A stretch of 64,000 bases of DNA from Boswellia sacra. Its lineage: Eukaryota; Streptophyta; Magnoliopsida; Sapindales; Burseraceae. The DNA lies in assembly GCA_013180625.2 (NCBI GenBank), contig SNVD02006942.1:2542001-2606000 (forward strand), read 5' to 3'. Shown here piece by piece: positions 52,866 to 64,000 of the stretch. Every line of letters starts with the position of its first letter. Position 1 is the first letter of the stretch. Under the pieces are notes generated by a model. It ran no database searches and was not told the DNA's origin. It saw nothing but the letters and a program-made list of their open reading frames with translations. The position numbers and the translations under genes are program-made.

Positions 52866-54554
52866 AAAGCGTTCAGAATGGAGGCAAAACTGATCCGGCA
52901 CAAAGCTTTAGTTTTCCATAATAGCACAGAAGCAGCAGGAGGATTATTTATATTAATGAACCTGGAGAAGGAATAAAATAAATTAAAATAGAGAAAAGAT
53001 AGAAAAAGACAAATACACAAAAGACAGTGATTCCTACCTTAGTGGTTTTAAACTGTCGACTACTAAAATACCCATAACCTGCATTAATATTACGCGAGTC
53101 CTGCTTGTGAAATAATGAAAAACTAAAGAACTAATTACGTGTGTTGAAAAAAATTAAACAAAAAAAAAAAAAACAACCGTGTAATATACCTCTTGCAAGT
53201 ACTTGAAGTACTTCTCTGGTTTGTGCCTTAAAAGAGTAATTGGAAGATTAATATGGTGAAACACAGTTGGACCGTAAACCCAATTGCAATAAATATCTTC
53301 TTCTTCTCATAACCAGACTCGTCAGAAGGCAACAATCGAATTGAATATAGTTTGAAAGTGATCGAATAACAAAATGCAGTTCAAACTGGAGAAAACAGAG
53401 TTGGAGTGAATCAATTAGACTTAAAAGACTTTCAATACATCTTTATTCGTGACAAGAAATACAATACAAATTTTTTTTTTGTACCTTTATATCACTATAG
53501 GTCCAATCCTCTGGAAGCTTTTAGTAGAAGCTCTAGCCGATCTTTTGAGAGGGTTGACCTCTGGGATCTACCGGAAAGAGAGGGGGTGACCTTTGAAGTC
53601 AGAGCCTGCAGGAACCTTGAGCAGAGGCTCAGGCTCATCTTTTTCTGGATTTGACCTTAGGGATGCAAAGATCAGAAAATTGCTAGGAAAGACATTTGAG
53701 ATTCGTTTTTCTGAACGAATACAGTAATTTATAGTTGGCAATGTCAAGACTCACCCTTCTATTTGATTTGAGGTCCTTTATGCTGATTCTAAATAATCAA
53801 GGAGTAATTTTCTTCTCTCCTGTCAAATTCAGCAACATATCTCAGAATCTAAAGAAGATAAAAATTACAACAGGAAGAGCACCAAATCTATAACTTCAAC
53901 TCTTATGTAATTCTGAGTGTAAGTACATACCTCAAGTGATTACTTATTTCTATGTGTGTAATCATATGCAGAGAATCCATAAGAGTCTAGACAAAAGTGA
54001 CATTCATATTATTTCCAGAATCATGCTGCGAAGGTTAAGTCACCCAACGCTCAAAGTAGGTGTAGATAACCAACAACTTTAGTTAAGTTCTTTTCTAAAA
54101 GCTAGTATTGAATTCATTGTGCAAAGTTAAATCCAATAGAAATTATCATATTCAAATAGCTCCCAAAATAAAACTTTATCAGCAATGCCACATTTATTTT
54201 TAGGAAATGACTACTTAGCTAAAAACGTTTCAGTAATAAAAGAACACTTTTAACCCACACACCACACACTCAAATTCAAAGATACTGATATATCCTCTAA
54301 TGTAAGTCATCAATACCTTTTCCATAGTTGTGTCTTGCAAAACTTCAAGCTCTGCATCTGCTGACAGTTTTATGACTAGACTGCAAAACAAAGAAAAGGA
54401 GAAGAAGATATAAGTATCCAAATTAATGTAAATAGCAAATACAAAGTGAAAGAGCCCTACGAATTAAAGATGTGCATAGAGTACAAATAAACACAAACTT
54501 GATTGCATTTAACACAAACCTGCTAATATGATCTGATCTACCAAAGCGCTCCAT
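52866..54554 (-). pseudogene. U2-B: broken copy of gene U
   Basis: Exon 1 54554-54520 starts with ATG but lacks 14 codons present in unit C; the deletion is in frame. Exon 2 is 54380-54317 (LSADAELEVLQDTTMEK). Exon 3 is 54025-53931 and carries an in-frame TAG after NVTFV. Splice sites of these exons are intact. The downstream hydrophobic exon has lost the AG before the next block (cac for cag). I call it a pseudogene from the stop codon. Confidence 0.6.
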
Positions 54555-55352
54555 GATAGATACCTATAATCTGTATTTTTGCTTCACTAGGCATCTTTTA
54601 GAACACTCAGAAATAGCAAAGAATTGATATACTAAAATTACATATCTGGAAAATCTATATATTTAAAATTTGACAATCCTACATGGGCAGAAAAATGGAA
54701 ACATAATTGGTGTAAACTTATGTATTTAAGGTGAATCATCAGAAGTGCACACATACATATAGATGAATATTGCTCTAAAAAAATCACATTATGATAGTCA
54801 AACATTAATGTACAATTCAAGCCTAATTTTCAACAGTAAACATAAAACTCCGAATCAAACTAGAGGGATATCTTCACAGGCTGTTATCTTGCTGAAACTC
54901 CAAGCACCCATGCTGCCAGACATATTTAGAAAACAAATGAGCTAAAGTTTAGAGAATATTCTAGGCACCAAACGACCAACTTATAATCATTTTGAGAATT
55001 GCAATATCTAAAAAAATTAATGAAAATTATTAGGTACATACCTGCAGAGCACGATTGTGACGAAACATCAATGCCTAAGATTCCTAAGATTTAAAAGTAA
55101 TTAAAATATATAATTCCTTCTCTTGTCAGTTGTTCGGAATTAGAGTAGAGGTGAAAATAAGGATATTTCAATCAAATTTTTGTTAATTATTTATGACATT
55201 GTTTTTGAATGTGTAGCATTTGTGAACCCATCTTGCGCATAAATAATCGGTAAAAGTTTTTTGACTTGAAGCAAATAAGCATTTTCACAACAAATTCACG
55301 TATTAATTGAAGAAGAAGAATTACAAGAGAGAGATGGATTAATCGTACCTTA
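54555..55352. other. Spacer between U2-B and NB-LRR copy B
   Basis: Collinear with 42466-43252, including the donor just after the NB-LRR stop (taag|gtacga, about 55348). Likely holds spliced 3' UTR exons. No separate gene seen. Confidence 0.4.
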
Positions 55353-57971
55353 TTAAATGCTCGGTTTGATGATTTTCCCATCAAGTTGAATTTTGGGGAT
55401 ATGGGCTATCTTGGGCCAATCTTCACCTTTTTCTTTTTCGCATCTTTCGGTCAGATCAGGACAGATGTCAATTATTAATTCTCTCATAGAAGTGAGGTAC
55501 TTCATATCTTGAGGCAAAGACGACAATTCTCGACATCCTTCAATATCAAGAACTTGGAGTGATTTGAGATGTTGAATCGAATCTGGCAGTGCCTTGAAGC
55601 CGGAACATAATGCGATAAACAAGGTCTGTAAAGTGCTTTGAAGAAGCCACTGCGGCAATTCCACCAACTTTGGTAATCCTACAATCACAAGAGTGCGAAG
55701 GTGAGGCCCTGTGCTATTGAGATCTTGAGGATTTGTTTCCCTTTCTGATTCCAAACTCAAATTAAGAACAAGGCTTTCACACTCAGCCAATAACAGAGTC
55801 TCCAATTTGCTCAAGTATTTCATATTATGTGGTAAGGAAATTAGATTTGGACATCGACCAATAATTAAAGTTCGAAGGACTTTGAGATGATCGATATCTT
55901 CACACAGATATTCTAAATTGTCACAATAAAAAATTCCCAAAATACGAAGCGAATTTAAGCAGCCAATTCCGTTCTTTGGCAGACATCTCTGCTTCGTTGT
56001 GATGACGAGCATTCTGAGATTAATTAGATACCTTATATCTCTCGGCAACTCATCTAGTTCCTTGCATCCTCCAAGTAATAAAGTTTGCAAACTATGTAGC
56101 TTGCATATGGAGTTCGGTAGTTTCCTGATTTCGCTATTATCTACAAAGGAAAGAAATCTCAAATGCTTTAAATGAGCAATACTCTTTCCTAGCAATTCTT
56201 GGATATTACAATCATTTAAACCTAAAAATCGCAATCGCTTGAACTTTGGGATGACTGATCTCACAAAAAACGATTCCCTGGATTCGTTTCCCTCAACAAG
56301 AGAGAGAATGGTTCTCACATGACAAGCAGGTAACGAGGCGGGAAGATTTATTTCCAGCGCATCCACATTAGAAAATGTTAAATGCCGAACTGTTTTGGGA
56401 ATAGATTGACTTCTAGACTTCAATGTTATAGACTCGCTTTTCATTAATGATATTGCCAAGTCATGTATAAGATCATGCATTTTAAATGTATGCGAAATCT
56501 TGGACTTTTCCTCAAAATCTTGAAAGAAAGATCTTGATGTTAGTTCCTTTATATATCGATGGCCAATATTTTCTAAATCTTGATTTTCATCTGAGGATTG
56601 AAGAAGCCCATGGGCCATCCAATATGGAATTAAATTAACATCCATAAATTCATAATCTTTAGGAAAAATGGAGCAATAAACAAAACATGGCTTTAAATAA
56701 GATGGCAAATGATCATAGCTAAGTCTTAAAGCAGGTAAAATACTACTTTTAGTTTGCTCCAGATTCCAAATCTCGCTATCCCTCACACTTCTCCAATAAT
56801 TTTCATCATATGATGAATACAGTAAACTTGCTAACGTTCTCACTGCCAAAGGAACACCACCACATTTTTTCACAATTTCTTTTGCAATTTCTCTTAGATT
56901 AGGATGTTCCCTTTCTTCCCGTTCTTTGAATGCACATTTAACAAACAACATCACACATTCCTCAAAAGAAAGACCTTCTAATTGGTATGTAGGAACAGTG
57001 CCCATGATTGAGGCAACCCGATGATCACGTGTAGTCGCTATGATCTTACTTCCATTAACACCTCCTAGCAGCAAGTTTCTTAGCTCACTCCATCGGTTTC
57101 TTAGTTCACTAGCAGTAAGGTTCTCAGAAATCCATACATCGTCCATCACAAGTAAATATTTTCTACCATTCAAAGCATCTCGTAAACTTCTTTGAAGTCC
57201 GTCTAAACTCTCACTGCTACAATTTTGATCACTTGCAGATTTAAGAATATCAATTATCAATTTTTTCAAAATAAATTCATCCGAAACGCATATCCACATC
57301 CTTAAATCAAAACGCATATCATCTACCCTTTTATCATTATATACCAATTTAGCAAGAGTGGTCTTTCCCAAACCTCCTATTCCAACAATAGGAATAACAG
57401 AGGGGTTTGAAACATCACTTGAAGACATTAGTAGGTCTATTACCTTTTCTTTGTCTTCATCTCTGCCAATAACATCTGAGGCAACCACAAAGGAGTGGGT
57501 TTCCCTCTCATTGCTGATAACATGTTTATTCCTATCAGTTCTCTCAGTGAGGCCAAACTGACTCTTATCAGCATCAATTTTATTTAATCTCTTTCTAATC
57601 CCCTCAATCTTATGGCCCACCTTAAAACTGAAAACAACTGGATTTGAGCACGAAAAGAAGTGGCATACCTTTCCTTTAATGCTCCCACCTTTCACAACTC
57701 GCTTCCGCAGAGCTTCAACCTCAATTTCGTCCAGCACATCTTCTGCATCATAGCAGACTTCCTTCAGCTCTTCCAGCCAAAGTTTCAACTTTGGATTGCC
57801 ATCCTGCTTTTCCTCGGCATCAAAGAGAACTGTTTTGATAAGTTTTAAGGTGCGCTCAAGCTCATGAATGTCATTTTTGACATTCCATGCCAAGCAAAGT
57901 TCTTGATAAGCAAGAGATCCTAGCTTGCTCAAGACTTTCTCAGCAATAACAGACACGAATGATTCTGCCAT
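55353..57971 (-). CDS. CC-NB-LRR disease resistance protein, RGA-type, copy B (intact)
   Basis: Intracellular immune receptor that recognises a pathogen effector directly or through a guarded host protein; the ligand is unknown. An uninterrupted 872-codon frame, typical length for this class. Coiled-coil domain at residues 1-130 with an EDVID-type motif (YDAEDVLDEIE, 74-84). NB-ARC: P-loop GIGGLGKTT 197-205, kinase-2 LLVMDDVW 273-280, GSKIIATTR 308-316, GVPLA 372-376, MHD 498-500. Leucine-rich repeats run from about 520 to 860, the later ones in the CxxL/SLP style. All nucleotide-binding motifs are present, unlike copy A. A splice donor follows the stop by a few bases, implying 3' UTR introns; in animals such an arrangement would invite nonsense-mediated decay. 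The right-hand upstream DNA differs from copy A, so its promoter may be different. Confidence 0.95.
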   Translation of the reverse strand: MAESFVSVIAEKVLSKLGSLAYQELCLAWNVKNDIHELERTLKLIKTVLFDAEEKQDGNPKLKLWLEELKEVCYDAEDVLDEIEVEALRKRVVKGGSIKGKVCHFFSCSNPVVFSFKVGHKIEGIRKRLNKIDADKSQFGLTERTDRNKHVISNERETHSFVVASDVIGRDEDKEKVIDLLMSSSDVSNPSVIPIVGIGGLGKTTLAKLVYNDKRVDDMRFDLRMWICVSDEFILKKLIIDILKSASDQNCSSESLDGLQRSLRDALNGRKYLLVMDDVWISENLTASELRNRWSELRNLLLGGVNGSKIIATTRDHRVASIMGTVPTYQLEGLSFEECVMLFVKCAFKEREEREHPNLREIAKEIVKKCGGVPLAVRTLASLLYSSYDENYWRSVRDSEIWNLEQTKSSILPALRLSYDHLPSYLKPCFVYCSIFPKDYEFMDVNLIPYWMAHGLLQSSDENQDLENIGHRYIKELTSRSFFQDFEEKSKISHTFKMHDLIHDLAISLMKSESITLKSRSQSIPKTVRHLTFSNVDALEINLPASLPACHVRTILSLVEGNESRESFFVRSVIPKFKRLRFLGLNDCNIQELLGKSIAHLKHLRFLSFVDNSEIRKLPNSICKLHSLQTLLLGGCKELDELPRDIRYLINLRMLVITTKQRCLPKNGIGCLNSLRILGIFYCDNLEYLCEDIDHLKVLRTLIIGRCPNLISLPHNMKYLSKLETLLLAECESLVLNLSLESERETNPQDLNSTGPHLRTLVIVGLPKLVELPQWLLQSTLQTLFIALCSGFKALPDSIQHLKSLQVLDIEGCRELSSLPQDMKYLTSMRELIIDICPDLTERCEKEKGEDWPKIAHIPKIQLDGKIIKPSI

Positions 57972-59229
57972 ATTGTTGATGTGGAAGGGAGAAAGTTTCA
58001 GGTTTTGGAAGAAATAGGATAGTTGAAGATGATGTTAAGTATGGTAAGAACCGGGAGCGGGACTCAAAGTATATATGCAAATCTATTAGCTACAGCTAAA
58101 TAGCTACTTATTATTAGTGTTTTAGAAAATCTTGTATTAATGAAATAGTAAGCTGTATTACTAAATAGAAGCCTTTTGTTTATCTCCAAATCTAAAAGGT
58201 CTAATTTTTTTTAGAGCTGACATTTGATTTCAAGTGCTATTTTATTTAAGTGGTATAGATATTGTAGCTAATAATTTAAAATTAAAGTCAAATTGTTGAA
58301 ATTATCATAGAACTTAATAAATACAAGATTGTGATAAAATAGTATCGTTTTATATATTTTCAGCCCAAAAAAAACATATTATACGGTTGAAAATCCAATT
58401 TTTTGAGCTAGGAGCCCAGGATATGTATTTAGTGACTCTACTATTCTTAAAAGGGTAAATATCCTAACTAATGATATAAAATTATAACTAAAATATAGAA
58501 ATTATCAGTACCATTTACAAATATGAAGATAAATTATATCTAAAATTAGTATCCTGAAAAAGCAAATTAATCGACTTGTATGTTTAGATTCTTATCCAAA
58601 TATGACAAACGAAAGATGTTTGATGTGTACAAGCAAATGAAAAGAAATATTAAAGCAGAACACCTATTGGGTGGATTAAACAAAAAGTTAAAATAAAATA
58701 ATTAACTCTCCTAATTGTTCGCTCCTTTCGGTCTGTGGTGGGTCTACATTAGATTTCTTTTAGATTCGGGCTGACAATAATTGCATTTTTTCAAAGTCGT
58801 TGGTGGCTTGAGGGTCCCAGTCCATGAAATCACGAAGGTAAGGGATAATAAAAGTTAATTTAAGTTACAATTCGAACAAACCCCCCATGGTTTGCCTGAC
58901 GATTTACCCTTGGTGTTTGAGAAATACAGATTTTCCCCTTTGTTGTTTTGTTAAGTCGTTGAAATTAACAGAGTAGGGGTAAAATAGTAATCAACTGTGT
59001 TTAATTCGGATCTATTTCATTTCGATTTGCCACATTAGCATTAATAGATAATAAATAATATAAATTAATAATTAGAATTAAATAGACATAAAATAAAGAT
59101 TTTATTTAACTCTCTCCCATTTTCTTTCTCTAATCCCTTCTTCTTCTCTTCCTCTCAAAACACACGCAGAAGAAAGAATGTTAACACCACCATCTCTTGT
59201 TTATATCTTGCATTGGTTAGCCATCCTTA

Positions 59230-59505
59230 CTTGCCAAACAAAATCGCATACAACCAAAGCTGCCTGACCAACTGAAGGAACCAAAAAATTACGCTACGTG
59301 CAAATCCAATTTAGCAACTCAATTCCTTCTTCACGACTCCACAATGGCCTAACAATCTTGGTTGTCCCTTATGATGCAGCTCATTTGCAGGTGATGGGGT
59401 TTGTAGCTGCAAAAGATAATCCGACGTTTAAGTCAGACCTCGGTTGCGTGTTTGAGCTTTGTAAAGAGATAAACAGAAATAAGTTACAGAAAGGGAAGAA
59501 GTAGT
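59230..59505 (+). pseudogene. Possible gene fragment of unknown origin
   Basis: Base composition rises above its surroundings. Short coding-like stretches occur in shifting frames, including KLPDQLKEPKNYATC and, after an in-frame stop and a frame change, VAAKDNPTFKSDLG ending at TAG 59504. No family recognised. It could be a captured exon inside a transposon or chance. Confidence 0.2.
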
Positions 59506-60229
59506 AGAGGATAAAAGTTTTTTTTGGTAGAGATAGCCCCTCTTAGCTTGATTGTCCTCTATTTTTTATTTTCTAGTAGCCCATTTTATCTTATCAAGTT
59601 CTAACATAGTTAATACTTATATTCTTTTTTGTTATTTTTCTAAGCTCTTAAAATGATCTATCATGCTTCAGAGGCACAAATAAGATACGCCACATCAACG
59701 CTACTTCTAGGCGCGTATTCAATATGTGCACTCTGGTTATATAAAGTTTGGCATCTGTTGCTTTAATTTAGACAATGCTACAGCTAGTTATAGCTATCTT
59801 CTTATTGTTAGTTCGTAAGAAAGCACGCACAATTACAAATAGAAAGATCAATTAATCTGAATAACTAAAATTAGCAATCTTATAATAAAAAAATCACAAT
59901 TTTTTTGTAAAATCTCCGCTCAATAATTGCTTGACTTAGCGACAATTTAGCACAAAGTCATGATCTCAGACACGTCCAATCAGGAAGTTTAAATAATGCG
60001 AGTTTAGTCAATTCAAAAGCTAGGCCTATTAAGTAGGTGGTTCTGCATCTAGATTTCTTTTAGATTCGGACTGACTACGATTGCATTTTTCCATGCAGGT
60101 GGTGGTCCAAGAGCATGAATCACGAAGGAAACTGATAAATACAAATAATTTATGGGCTAAACCTAATAAACCCCGGTGGTTTGCCCTATATATATAATGT
60201 TTCAGAAATATATGATTCCCCTACTCCCT

Positions 60230-60230
<1 letters not shown>

Positions 60231-60264
<34 letters not shown>
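60231..60264 (+). repeat. 34-base homopolymer of C
   Basis: An uninterrupted C run, rare in AT-rich plant DNA. It lies inside one of the diverged direct repeats (compare 58925-58945, which has only short C runs). Its exact length is unlikely to be reliable. Confidence 0.9.
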
Positions 60265-60265
<1 letters not shown>

Positions 60266-60615
60266 CTCTGTGTGTTAAGTCGTTAAAATCAACAGAGTTG
60301 ATTGTTTTAATAATATAATAATTATATAACTAATAATATTTTATCGATTTAATTTGTATAAAATTTTAGTTATAAATAAATTATAGATTTAATATTATTA
60401 AATTATTATTTTATTTTATTAAAAAGGATAAAATAGTTATTTAGATATTCGAAAATCTCTTTTGACATGTCGGCACCCAATTTTCTTTAAGAGTTGTTAA
60501 CGACAAAGGGAAAATCGTTTATTTCCTAAAACTCATGGGATTATTATTAATTCGGCCCAGCCTCCGGGTATTGATGGAGGCACTCCTTAATTTAATTGAG
60601 AAGCTATCGTACGAA

Positions 60616-60779
60616 GCAATGTCACAATCTCTTTTTCATTCATTTTGTAAAAGAAGTAAAAGCAAGAACCACATGCCATGTCTGCCGCTACTTAGCTAGA
60701 CGCAATGTCACAATCTCCTTTTTCATTGCTTTTGGAAAGAAAGTAAAAGGACGCACATGTCTGCCGCTGCTTAGATGGA
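60616..60779 (+). repeat. Two-copy tandem repeat of about 85 bp
   Basis: The unit starting gcaatgtcacaatct at 60616 recurs at 60702. Both copies contain ttttcatt, a gtaaaag block and tgtctgccgct. No function suggested. Confidence 0.7.
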
Positions 60780-61422
60780 ATAATTGATAAGAAACGACAA
60801 AAATGATGAGGCCGAAAGAAATAGACAAATAGTCGACAATCGACATTATTTACAGATATTTGTTTCTCGTTACATCAATTAATATTATTTGTACAATTAA
60901 AGGTGGTCTCGGACGACTCCTAAAATTTGGACTGTTGTTTGTATCCCTTTCTTTTAATTTGTTAGTATTATATCCCTATTCAATTAGAAAGCAAATTTCG
61001 TATTTTTCATCATTTTTTAATTTATGAACTTGTAAAACTGTCAAATACTTTCTCATTTCAATCTAGCATCACATATATGACATTCTTTTAAAAAAAATCA
61101 ATAATTTATTTATCAACCTATTTTTTCAAGGGCCCCAACTTCTATTTATATAAACAATTAAACACGCAAAGCATAAAATCACAAATTTTGATAAAATCTT
61201 AATAAATGCTTGATTTAGTGCAAGTTAGCACAAAGTCATGACATCCAACACGTCCAATCAAGAATTTTACATGGACCCAGGCAAGGTAACTGCTTAGTTT
61301 TAGTTCTGACACCAGCCCAACTTGAATCGAGTCTATAGGCCAAGTTTCTTGGGCTTGACGAAAATCTAGTGTATCAAATCCAAAAAAAGAAATAAACTCT
61401 TAGATAACAAGATAACAATATA

Positions 61423-64000
61423 TAAGATTTCATATAGTTATTTCATCTAAATCAAAATAGGCCAAAAAACTTATACGAAGAGTTTTTGCATATGGGCAAA
61501 GAACTCTTCTTTTTTTTTTTTTGGTCTTTGTGTTCGCATCAAGATATTAATTATTTGGTGTCCAGTGATTGATTATAATCTTCTCACAGGATTTAATGTC
61601 ACAAGAAGATGGGTTATCCTATCTCGTAAGAAGTTCTCGATACTTCATGCTAATGTCTCTTTGAATCCACGAGAAAGAAGGCCCCATACTAGATAAATAA
61701 AATGTTAAGAATTTGAAAAAAAAAAAACAAGTGAATAAAAACATCTCATTTATCTTTCCACCTCAAGAGTTCTTTCTTTATGACTTGTAAAATATATACA
61801 GATCAAAGATAAATATATATTAGAGCAAAACTTTCATGTTCAAGATTTTTAAAGGCTGCTAATTTAAGTTAGACATCTTTATAAATAATAAGGCTCTCTA
61901 TTTAGAATTGTTTTTGTCATTTAGAGTAATTTTATTTTAGGATAAAATTGTTAAAAATGTACTACTCGATGACCAATTACGTTTCATTTCTAACTTAGGC
62001 CCACAAAACTATGCCCAAACTTATTTTCCAAAAAATACTCCTATGATTTATTTGTCACAATCAATTCAACTTTTTTTTTTTTCGCCTTGCCGAACAATGT
62101 GCATAGAATGGGTTAATCAGTATCTCAACTACAAAGTGATTATTACTTCTACTAGAAGCAATATATGCATAAAAAGATCAATGGAGAGTATAAGTAATAA
62201 CGTAACCAATCTTGATATAGATTTGTAACTTATGAGAATGGTATTATCTTATTCCTAATTTTCAATTACTTTATGATAAGAGGGTAATATGTTTAACACA
62301 AATTTGCTCAATATCTTCTACATTATGACACCACAGCTATACAAAATTAAATCGCTATCCTACCACTCCAACGCAGCAAAGATGACCGAACTTATAAACA
62401 GGAAGACGATCAACTCCATTAAACAAGACTTATAAGCATAACCCAACACGTCCAACAAAAGTTTATCCACTGCATCAACATTACTCGAACAAGTCAATTC
62501 CCAATTACAAGTGCATGAACAAATTATGAACCCCACACCAGAGTGAATCAATGAAAAGTTAGCCCTGAAATTCATAATATCATGGGATGATTAAAGCGTT
62601 CAGAATGGAGGCAAAACGGATCCGGCACAAAGCTTTAGTTTGCCATAGTAGCGCAGAAGCAGCAGGAGGATTATTTATATTGATGAACCTGGAAAAGAAA
62701 TAAAATAAATTAAAACAGAGAAAAGATAGAAAAAGACAAATACACAAAAGATAGTGATTCATACCTTAGTGGTTTTAAACTGTCGACTACTAAATTCCCC
62801 ATAACCTGCATTAATATTACGCCTTGAAACAATTAGACTTAAAAGGCTTTCAATGCATCTTTATTCCTAACGAGAAATGAAATACAAATTTTTTTTGTAC
62901 CTTTATATCACTATAGATCCAATCCTCTGGAAGCTTTAGAAGCTAGCCGATCTTTCGAGAGGGTTGACCTCTGGGATCCATAGGAGAGGGAGGGGGTGAC
63001 CTTTGGAGTCAGAGTCCACAAGAAACTTGAGCAGAGGCTCAGGCTCAACTTTTTTGTGGAATTGACCTTAGGGATGCAAAGATCAGAAAATTGCTAAGAA
63101 AGACATTTGAGATTCGTCTTTCTGAGCGAATACAGTAATTTATAGTTGGCAATGTTAGGACTCACCCTTCTATTTGATTTGAGATCCTTTATGCTGATTC
63201 TAAATAATCAATAAGTAATTTTCTTTCTCCCCTGTCGAATTTCAGCAACATATCCCAGAATCTAAAGAAGGTAAAAAATTACAACAGGAAGGGCAACAAA
63301 TCTATAACCTCAACTCTTATGTAATTCTGAGTGTAAGTGCATACCTCAAATGATTACTTATTTCTGCGTGTGTAATCATATACAGAGAATCCATAAGAGT
63401 CAGGACAAAAGTGACATTCGTATTATTTCCACAATCATGCTGTGAAGGTTAAGTCATCCAACGCTCAAAGTAGGTGTAGATAACCAACAACTTCAGTGAA
63501 GTTCTTTTCTAAAAGGTAGTATTGAATTCATTGTGCAAAGTTAAATCTAATAGAAATTATCATATTCAAATAGCTCCTAAAATAAAACTTTATCAGCAAT
63601 GCCACATTTATTTTTCGGATAAATAAATCTAATCTGATAAATAATCTAATGTAAGTCATCAACACCTTTTCCATAGTTGTGTCTTGCAAAACCTCATGCT
63701 CTGCATCTGCTGACAGTTTTATGACTAGACTGCAAAACAAAGAAAAGAAAAAGAAGATCTAAGTATCCAAATTAATGTAAATAGCAAATATAAAGTGAAG
63801 TTATAAAATTTGCCTTCATAAATTTTATTTCATCTAAACAAGTGAAAGAGCCCTGCGAATTAAACATGTGCATAGAGTACAAATAAACACAAACTTGATT
63901 GCATTTAACACAAACCTGCTAATACGATCTGATCTACCAAAGAGGTTTATTCCCTTGTAAGCAGAAATTGCATAATGGATGCAGCGCTCCATGATAGATA
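61423..64000. repeat. Segmental duplication, unit C (partial, runs off the window)
   Basis: Similarity to unit A resumes at 61423 (matching about 39630) and continues collinearly to the last base, matching about 42465. It contains the U spacer and U2-C. An insertion of about 170 bp (near 61685-61850) is private to C. By position a third NB-LRR gene should lie just right of the window. Confidence 0.8.
63189..63992 (-). CDS. U2-C: unrecognised 92-residue protein, four exons, open copy
   Basis: Exons in transcript order 63992-63916, 63729-63666, 63439-63345, 63231-63189. All are GT-AG with phases 2, 0, 2 closing on TAA, giving 92 residues. It begins MERCIHYAISAYKGIN, continues with LSADAEHEVLQDTTMEK in exon 2 and NVTFVLTLMDSLY in exon 3, and ends in a Lys/Leu-rich tail. 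There is no signal peptide or strong transmembrane helix; a short helical protein is plausible. I do not recognise the family. The same exons in units A and B are broken by a stop, a lost acceptor or deletions. It could instead be a gene relic still open by chance, or the 5' end of a longer gene whose later exons lie toward 62600. Confidence 0.45.

Larger units (their letters stand above)
46696..58036. repeat. Tandem segmental duplication, unit B
   Basis: About 11.3 kb, collinear with unit A. The size difference comes mainly from the absence of the bZIP/Mutator insert (35.3-37.9 kb of A), a 260-bp deletion in the NRPC1 fragment and about 300 bp in the U spacer. Coding stretches are very similar, so the event looks fairly recent. 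Confidence 0.85.
58037..61422. other. Gene-poor repeat-rich spacer between units B and C
   Basis: AT-rich. The left end is the upstream region of NB-LRR copy B. It contains two pairs of diverged direct repeats about 1.3 kb apart (58735-58990 with 60045-60300; 59880-60000 with 61165-61285), a gene-like fragment (59230-59505), a poly-C run and a short tandem repeat. No intact gene. Confidence 0.6.

Overview
This window is nuclear DNA of a eudicot plant. Its genes have many GT-AG introns, the intergenic DNA is AT-rich, and it carries a phototropin, plant-type transposons and CC-NB-LRR resistance genes. A citrus-like (Sapindales) source is my guess from the resistance-gene and phototropin protein sequences; the sequence alone does not prove it.

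Left part (1-34 kb), three ordinary housekeeping or signalling genes. A complete 22-exon PHOT1 blue-light receptor kinase (194-9412, +) comes first. Next is a two-exon BTB/POZ gene (11940-14274, +). It lies tail to tail with a complete 27-exon gene for the largest subunit of RNA polymerase III (NRPC1, 33957 down to 16261, -). The BTB/NRPC1 pair matches, from memory, the Arabidopsis neighbours AT5G60050/AT5G60040. I rebuilt every splice junction of these genes by eye. All phases close, giving 1000, 520 and 1409 residues.

Right part (31-64 kb), a tandem segmental duplication. Unit A (about 31047-45876) runs from intron 4 of NRPC1, through its promoter, to a broken CC-NB-LRR gene. Unit B (about 46696-58036) repeats this: an orphan 5' fragment of NRPC1 (exons 1-4, damaged), the same spacer DNA, and an intact 872-residue CC-NB-LRR gene. 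A partial unit C starts near 61423 and runs off the right edge. Between the NRPC1 end and the NB-LRR gene each unit carries copies of an unrecognised small multi-exon gene, here called U. Only the copy in unit C keeps an open frame (92 residues); the others are broken in different ways.

Unit A alone holds a further insert (about 35.3-37.9 kb). It contains the last two exons of an HY5/HYH-type bZIP gene and a 1595-bp Mutator-like element with long terminal inverted repeats and a perfect 10-bp target duplication. The stretch 58.0-61.4 kb has no convincing gene. It holds degenerate direct repeats, a 34-base C run and a small gene-like fragment.

The strongest candidate for something new is the expanding cassette: a resistance gene plus U genes plus the promoter and 5' end of a Pol III subunit gene, copied together, with different members decaying in different copies.
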